DNA from: DATHBP01 sp035296085 | GTDB taxonomy: Bacteria; Actinomycetota; Actinomycetes; Propionibacteriales; Nocardioidaceae | Direction: 5' to 3' | DNA length: 5,579 nucleotides | Assembly (NCBI GenBank): GCA_035296085.1 | Contig: DATHBP010000053.1 | Location: 1-5,579 of the forward strand | Shown: positions 1-3,852 of the stretch, one piece after another | Layout of the letters: the number at the start of each line of letters is the position of its first letter | Position numbering within the stretch: position 1 is the first letter of the stretch | Position numbers and translations under genes: made by a program | The notes under the pieces: generated by a model | Database searches by the model: none | Told to the model about the DNA's origin: nothing | Seen by the model: the letters and a program-made list of their open reading frames with translations, nothing else

Positions 1-579
1 ACGCTGTTCCGCGTCGAGGCCACGACGACTGTCGGAGCCGACGAGCAGGTACGTCGTGCCGGGGGTGTCGGCCGGTCGGTTCCCGCCGGGCGAAGCGTTG
101 ACCTTGTCGATCTTCGACCACGCCCAGATGGGCACCGCGACGAGGAACGCCATCCAGGCCACCAGCAGGACGACGAGGAGCCGGCCCCAGCGCCTGCGTC
201 GCCGGGCCGGGGGTGGGGCGGCTGGACGCGCTCCCGCCTGTCCGGGCGGGGGTGGTTGCCGGGTCGGTGACTGCGATGGCACCCAACGCTGCTGGACTGT
301 CGACTGCTGCGCGGACGGTTGAGGCACGGCCGGCTGGTATGCCGTGGGCTGACCTGTACCGGACGCCGAGTGCTCGCCGCGCGGATCGTATGGCGGCTGG
401 TAGCGGGTGGCCGAAGCGCCCTGCCGGTCTGCCGGCACTCCCGGGTAGGCGGATACTGGTCGCCCACCGAGCGGGAGCACTTGGGTGGGTTCGGGATCGG
501 CGCTCGCCGCCGGCTGCTCGCGGCTGCCGAACAGCCAGTCGAAGCTCTCGTCGTCGTTGTCGGCGGGCCGGTCGGGCAT
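1..579 (-). CDS. LCP (LytR-CpsA-Psr) family glycopolymer transferase, N-terminal part (C-terminus outside window)
   Basis: LCP proteins are membrane-anchored enzymes that move polyprenyl-pyrophosphate-linked glycopolymers (arabinogalactan, teichoic acids, capsule) onto peptidoglycan on the outer face of the membrane. The window holds 193 codons, open to the left edge. Residues 1-120 are a hydrophilic tail rich in Pro, Gln and Ala that begins MPDRPADNDDESFDWLFG. An arginine run (126-130) precedes a single membrane segment at about 133-155 (LLVVLLVAWMAFLVAVPIWAW). A short linker then leads to GTTYLLVGSDSRRGLDAEQR (174-193), the opening strand and GSDSR block of the LCP domain with its conserved Asp and Arg. 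The Arg run before the helix predicts N-in topology, with the catalytic domain outside. The ATG at 579 is preferred because the tail motif follows it directly, but it has no clear Shine-Dalgarno; in-frame GTGs at 588 and 603 are alternatives. It is transcribed divergently from the glycosyltransferase genes, which suggests its substrate may be their product. The rest of the catalytic domain cannot be checked here. Confidence 0.9.
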   Translation of the reverse strand, partial: MPDRPADNDDESFDWLFGSREQPAASADPEPTQVLPLGGRPVSAYPGVPADRQGASATRYQPPYDPRGEHSASGTGQPTAYQPAVPQPSAQQSTVQQRWVPSQSPTRQPPPPGQAGARPAAPPPARRRRRWGRLLVVLLVAWMAFLVAVPIWAWSKIDKVNASPGGNRPADTPGTTYLLVGSDSRRGLDAEQR

Positions 580-616
580 GCCGGCCACGGTACTTGCCGG
601 CACGCTGTGGCCCGGG

Positions 617-640
617 GCCCCGCGCCGTCGGCCGCGGGGC
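617..640. repeat. GC-rich inverted repeat (8-bp perfect arms, 8-nt loop) in the divergent spacer
   Basis: The arms gccccgcg (617-624) and cgcggggc (633-640) are perfect reverse complements around the loop ccgtcggc. On the plus strand the stem could extend outward by a few pairs if G-T wobbles are allowed. No T-run follows on either strand, so it does not look like an intrinsic terminator. It could be an operator or a leader hairpin, but in such GC-rich DNA an 8-bp stem can also arise by chance. Confidence 0.4.
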
Positions 641-680
641 TCTGCGCCTCGACATACTGTGGCTCGCAATGATCCAAGGG

Positions 681-686
681 GGAGGG
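681..686 (+). promoter_or_regulatory. Ribosome binding site that fixes the start of the fused glycosyltransferase
   Basis: GGAGGG lies within a longer purine run (676-686) and sits 6 nt before the GTG at 693. The upstream in-frame ATG at 669 has no comparable site, and the reading frame further upstream runs antisense to the LCP gene. The start at GTG 693 is therefore preferred. Confidence 0.75.
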
Positions 687-692
687 TCTGAG

Positions 693-2531
693 GTGGCAGC
701 GGAGCCGCGCGTCATTGCGGTCGTCGTCACCTGGAACCGTCGGTCCCTGCTCGCGGAGGCTCTTTCGGCGCTGCGGGACCAGACCCGCCCACCGGAGGCG
801 ATCGTCGTCGTCGACAACGCCTCGACCGACGGCACTGCCTCGTTCGTGGACCGAGAGTTCCCCTCGGTCGAGGTAGTCGAGCTGACTCGCAACACCGGCG
901 GGGCCGGCGGGTTCGCGGCGGGGATAAGCCGCGCTCTTGCCGTCGGGGCCGACTTGTTGTGGCTGCTCGACGACGACACCGTGCCGGAGGTGGATGCACT
1001 CGCCGCGCTGCTGCGCGCCCGGCAGGGGTATCCGGGTGCTCGCCCAGCGCTGGTCGCCAGCCGTGTGGTCTGGACCGACGGCCGAGACCATCCGATGAAC
1101 ACCCCACGGGTGAAGCCGGGCGTCCGGGCAGCCGAGCGTTCGGCGGCGGCAGCCGTCGGATGCATACCGATCCGCTCGGCCTCGTTCGTCTCCATTCTCT
1201 GCGACGCCGAGGTGGTCGCCAGCCGCGGTCTGCCCGTCGCGGACTACTTCTTGTGGAACGACGACTTCGAGTTCACGACCCGGCTGCTGCGAGGTCGCCA
1301 CGGCCTCTACTGCCCCGCCAGCACCGTGGTGCACAAGACCGAGGCCTACGGCGGCGCTGCGGACGACCCCGGTGAGCGCTTCTTCTTCGAAGTCCGCAAC
1401 AAGGTCTGGCTGTTCACCCGCAGCCTTGGCCTCAACCCGTTCGAGCGCGCGCTCTATGCCGCTGCCACCGCCCGGCGCTGGGCGCGGACGTTCGCCCGGT
1501 CGACCGACCGCCGTACCCTCACCCGCCAGCTCGGCCGTGGGCTCGGCGCCGCAATGCGCGCCGGCCCTCGCAGCACCGCTGAGCTGCTGACCGAGGCGGG
1601 GTTCGACGTCGCGCTGGCGGTCGCTTCGAGGCCACCAGCAGCCCCACCCGCCGCACCGCACCCAGGCGCGGGCGCAGAGCAGCTGGCGTTCTCCTTGCTG
1701 TTGCCGTGTTACGGGGGTGACCGCCCGGAGTTCCTCCGCGAGGCGTTCCGCAGCACTGTCGTCGACCAGACGCGCCGGCCCGACGACGTTGTCCTGGTCC
1801 AGGACGGTCCCGTCCCGCCGGAGCTGGCCGAGTGCCTTTCCGAGCTGATCGCCACTAGCCCGGTCCCGGTGCAGCACCTCGTCATCGACGCCAATGTCGG
1901 GTTGGGCAGGGCGCTCGACCAGGGGCTCGCCGCCTGCCGGCACGACGTCGTGGCCCGCATGGACGCCGACGACATCAGCCTGCCGCACCGCTTCGCGGCG
2001 CAACTGCCACTGATCGAGGCCGGCGCGGATATCGTCGGGTCGGCCCTCGTCGAGTTCGGCACCGACGTGAGCGACGTGGTCGGCGTCCGCACTCCGCCGC
2101 TCGACGCGAGGCGCATCGTGGCGTACTCCCGCTTCCACGACCCGTTCAACCACCCGACCGTCGTCTACCGCCGTAGCGCCGTGCGGCGAGTAGGGGGCTA
2201 TCAGGACCTGCCGCTGCTCGAGGACTACCTGTTGTTCGCGCGCATGCTGGCGGCCGGTGCACGGCCGGCCAACCTCGCAGAGCCCCTCGTCTGCTACCGG
2301 GTGGGTGCGGGTGCGTACGCCCGACGTGGCGGTAGGGAGCTGTTGCGCTCCGAGATCGCTCTGCAGAGGCGGCTGCACGCGCAAGGCATCACGAGCCGCG
2401 CGGAGCTGGCACGCAACCTCGCCGTACGCGGCGGGTATCGACTCGTACCTGAGCCGTTGCGGCGCTTCGCCTACCGACGGCTCATCGCCCCCTACGGAGC
2501 GCGGACGGGTCGGGCGCCGGTGCGGCACTAG
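693..2531 (+). CDS. Two-domain family-2 glycosyltransferase: GlfT1-like domain fused to an AmsE-like domain
   Basis: This is a 612-residue cytoplasmic protein without membrane segments, carrying two separate GT-A folds. Domain 1 (about 6-300) opens RVIAVVVTWNR, then has VVVDNASTDGT (38-48), NTGGAGGF (67-74), the metal-binding DDD (93-95), WNDDFEF (188-194, probable catalytic base at D190 or D191), H214 and RNK (235-237). This order matches GlfT1/GlfT2-type galactofuranosyltransferases; the NxGGxGGF block is typical of them. A Pro/Ala-rich linker (about 311-330) follows. Domain 2 (331 to about 560) has LLLPCYGGDRPEFL, NVGLGRALDQGL, RMDADDISLPHRF (DxDD at 424-427), FNHPTVVYRRSAV (N486-H487-P488), LLEDYLLF (E510-D511) and PLVCYRV, the block order of AmsE-type exopolysaccharide transferases. 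Mycobacterial GlfT1 is about 300 residues and single-domain, so the fusion is unusual. With glf and glfT2 next on the same strand, it probably adds early sugars, including the first Galf residue or residues, to a lipid-linked primer. Domain 1 donor UDP-Galf is a reasonable inference; the domain 2 sugar is unknown. Confidence 0.88.
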   Translation: MAAEPRVIAVVVTWNRRSLLAEALSALRDQTRPPEAIVVVDNASTDGTASFVDREFPSVEVVELTRNTGGAGGFAAGISRALAVGADLLWLLDDDTVPEVDALAALLRARQGYPGARPALVASRVVWTDGRDHPMNTPRVKPGVRAAERSAAAAVGCIPIRSASFVSILCDAEVVASRGLPVADYFLWNDDFEFTTRLLRGRHGLYCPASTVVHKTEAYGGAADDPGERFFFEVRNKVWLFTRSLGLNPFERALYAAATARRWARTFARSTDRRTLTRQLGRGLGAAMRAGPRSTAELLTEAGFDVALAVASRPPAAPPAAPHPGAGAEQLAFSLLLPCYGGDRPEFLREAFRSTVVDQTRRPDDVVLVQDGPVPPELAECLSELIATSPVPVQHLVIDANVGLGRALDQGLAACRHDVVARMDADDISLPHRFAAQLPLIEAGADIVGSALVEFGTDVSDVVGVRTPPLDARRIVAYSRFHDPFNHPTVVYRRSAVRRVGGYQDLPLLEDYLLFARMLAAGARPANLAEPLVCYRVGAGAYARRGGRELLRSEIALQRRLHAQGITSRAELARNLAVRGGYRLVPEPLRRFAYRRLIAPYGARTGRAPVRH

Positions 2532-2676
2532 CGCGTCCCGGCAGCCGCGCCGCGTCGACCCTGGTACGGCGCCGTGCGCCGTTAGACTGGCGCGCGGCCC
2601 GAGCAGCGCGGTACGGCGTGCTCACGGCTCGAGCCCGTCGCGTGACCGCCAACCGGTGTCCAGGCCAGGAGAGTGA
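2532..2676 (+). promoter_or_regulatory. Intergenic gap before glf with a possible promoter (-10 TAGACT at 2583-2588)
   Basis: This 145-bp gap breaks an otherwise tight gene row, so glf-glfT2 may have its own promoter. The sequence gttagactgg contains TAGACT, a good match to the TAnnnT -10 of actinobacterial housekeeping promoters. No TTGACA-like hexamer lies 16-19 bp upstream; tcgacc at 2555-2560 is 22 bp away. The gap also holds the perfect 10-bp palindrome acggcgccgt (2566-2575), a direct repeat of ggtacggcg (2563-2571 and 2610-2618), and a near-palindrome centred on ctcgag (2624-2638). No hairpin followed by a T-run is present, so read-through from the upstream gene remains likely. No small gene is supported here. 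Confidence 0.3.
2667..2672 (+). promoter_or_regulatory. Ribosome binding site of glf
   Basis: AGGAGA ends 4 nt before the GTG at 2677. The protein from this start begins MNVDLVVVGSGFFG, which places the FAD-binding strand right at the N-terminus as expected for the family, so the GTG is a sound start. Confidence 0.65.
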
Positions 2677-3852
2677 GTGAACGTCGACCTCGTCGTCGTA
2701 GGTTCAGGGTTCTTCGGCCTGACGATCGCCGAGCGGGTGGCGAGCGAGATGGGCCGCACGGTGCTGGTCATCGACCGCCGTGATCACATCGGCGGCAATG
2801 CCTATAGCGCTGCCGAACCGCAGACCGGCATCGAGGTCCATCGCTACGGCGCCCATCTGTTCCACACGTCCAACCAGCGGGTGTGGGACTACGTGACCCG
2901 CTTCACGGCCTTCACCGGATACCAGCACCGGGTCTTCACGATCTACCAGGGCCGCGTCTACCCGATGCCGATCAACCTCGCCACGATCTGCGAGTACTTC
3001 GGACGCTCGATGTCGCCGAGCGAGGCACGAGCGGTGGTTGCGGAGCAGGCCCGCGAGTTCGACACGGCGACGGCGCGCAACCTCGAGGAGAAGGCGATCT
3101 CGCTGATCGGTCGCCCGCTGTACGAAGCGTTCATCCGTGGCTATACCGCCAAGCAGTGGCAGACCGACCCGCGCGAGCTACCAGCGGAGGTCATCAGCCG
3201 GCTGCCGGTGCGCTACAACTTCGACAACCGCTACTTCAGCGACACCTTCGAAGGGCTTCCGGTCGGGGGATACACCGCCTGGCTGGAGAAGATGGCCGAC
3301 CACCCCAACATCGAGGTCCGCCTCGACACGGACTTCTTCTCGATGCGCTCCGACCTCGTCGGCAACGTGCCGATCGTCTTCACCGGCCCGCTGGACGGAT
3401 ACTTCGAGTACGCCGAGGGGGCCCTCGGCTGGCGCACGCTCGACTTCGAGCTCGAGGTTCAACCGGTCGGGGACTTCCAAGGCACCCCGGTCATGAACTA
3501 CGCCGACGAGGACGTCGCGTACACCCGCATCCACGAGTTCCGGCACTTCCACCCCGAGCGTGACTGGTACCCGGACGACAAGACGGTGATCATGCGGGAG
3601 TTCTCGCGCTTCGCGGACCGCGGCGACGAGCCGTACTACCCGATCAACACGGCCGAGGACCGCGCGAGGCTGCTCAAGTACCGCGAGCTCGCGAAACGCG
3701 AGCCCAGCGTGCTCTTCGGTGGCCGGCTCGGCACCTACAAGTACCTCGACATGCACATGGCGATCGGCTCGGCACTGGGAATGTACGAGAACCGTCTGCG
3801 GCCGTACTTTCGCGGCGACGAACCACTGATCAGTGGAGGGGTTGACGAATGA
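2677..3852 (+). CDS. glf: UDP-galactopyranose mutase
   Basis: This flavoenzyme interconverts UDP-galactopyranose and UDP-galactofuranose in the cytoplasm, using reduced FAD as a nucleophile, and so supplies the donor for galactofuran synthesis. At 391 residues it is close to the roughly 400 of mycobacterial Glf. The Rossmann motif GSGFFG is at 9-14, with an acidic residue (D33) closing the second strand, then HIGGNAY (37-43) and YGAHLFHTSN (57-66, including the conserved His pair H60 and H63). YTAKQWQTDP (156-165) carries W161. RLPVRYNFDNRYFSDT (175-190) carries the substrate-binding R175 and Y186. RIHEFRHFHPERD starts at R284, the second diphosphate-binding Arg. EPYYPIN carries Y320 and Y321, and GGRLGTYKYLDMHMAI starts at 348. 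All the catalytic-site residues known from bacterial UGM enzymes appear to be present. The stop overlaps the glfT2 start (ATGA), which implies translational coupling of donor synthesis and polymerase. The assignment is very secure. Confidence 0.98.
   Translation: MNVDLVVVGSGFFGLTIAERVASEMGRTVLVIDRRDHIGGNAYSAAEPQTGIEVHRYGAHLFHTSNQRVWDYVTRFTAFTGYQHRVFTIYQGRVYPMPINLATICEYFGRSMSPSEARAVVAEQAREFDTATARNLEEKAISLIGRPLYEAFIRGYTAKQWQTDPRELPAEVISRLPVRYNFDNRYFSDTFEGLPVGGYTAWLEKMADHPNIEVRLDTDFFSMRSDLVGNVPIVFTGPLDGYFEYAEGALGWRTLDFELEVQPVGDFQGTPVMNYADEDVAYTRIHEFRHFHPERDWYPDDKTVIMREFSRFADRGDEPYYPINTAEDRARLLKYRELAKREPSVLFGGRLGTYKYLDMHMAIGSALGMYENRLRPYFRGDEPLISGGVDE
3823..3836. repeat. Perfect 14-bp palindrome at the 3' end of glf, touching the glfT2 Shine-Dalgarno
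   Basis: ccactgatcagtgg equals its own reverse complement. As RNA it could form a 5-bp stem with a GATC loop, and its last two bases (3835-3836) are the first two of the glfT2 ribosome binding site. It also encodes part of the Glf C-terminus (PLISG). A 14-bp palindrome has roughly a one-in-three chance of appearing somewhere in a window this size, so function is not established. Confidence 0.4.
3835..3841 (+). promoter_or_regulatory. Ribosome binding site of glfT2
   Basis: GGAGGGG sits 7 nt before the ATG at 3849, inside the end of glf. This strong site with ideal spacing fixes the glfT2 start at the ATGA overlap. Confidence 0.8.

Larger units (their letters stand above)
580..692. promoter_or_regulatory. 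Divergent intergenic region between the LCP gene and the glycosyltransferase operon
   Basis: This 113-bp spacer separates two outward-facing starts, so it should contain promoters for both directions. I see no convincing paired -35/-10 hexamers. The best -10-like words lie at 653-660 (catactgt, containing TACTGT on the plus strand) and on its complement, but neither has a good -35 at the usual distance. The region holds the inverted repeat at 617-640 and the plus-strand ribosome binding site at 681-686. The regulatory role is inferred from gene orientation, not from a recognised site. Confidence 0.5.

Noticed and set aside
617..640. Inverted repeat read as an intrinsic terminator.
   Set aside because: No T-run follows on either strand, and both flanking genes point away from it, so no transcript would end there.
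669..671. ATG at 669 as the start of the fused glycosyltransferase.
   Set aside because: It has no Shine-Dalgarno, and its extra residues would be encoded by the purine run that serves as the ribosome binding site for GTG 693.
213..692. The fused glycosyltransferase frame stays open upstream of GTG 693 for 160 more codons.
   Set aside because: Most of this extension is antisense to the LCP gene, its translation is Arg/Ala/Pro-rich without domain features, and the strong ribosome binding site plus the GT2 N-terminal strand support GTG 693.
2257..2676. Plus-strand open frame covering the end of the fused transferase and the gap before glf.
   Set aside because: Most of it overlaps conserved AmsE-like coding sequence in another frame, and its translation is Arg/Ser/Pro-rich without a motif.
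3178..3756. Minus-strand open frame of 192 codons inside glf.
   Set aside because: It lies entirely antisense to a clear Glf, has a composition (Val, Glu, Arg, Ala-rich) typical of reverse-frame shadows in GC-rich DNA, and shows no recognisable motif.
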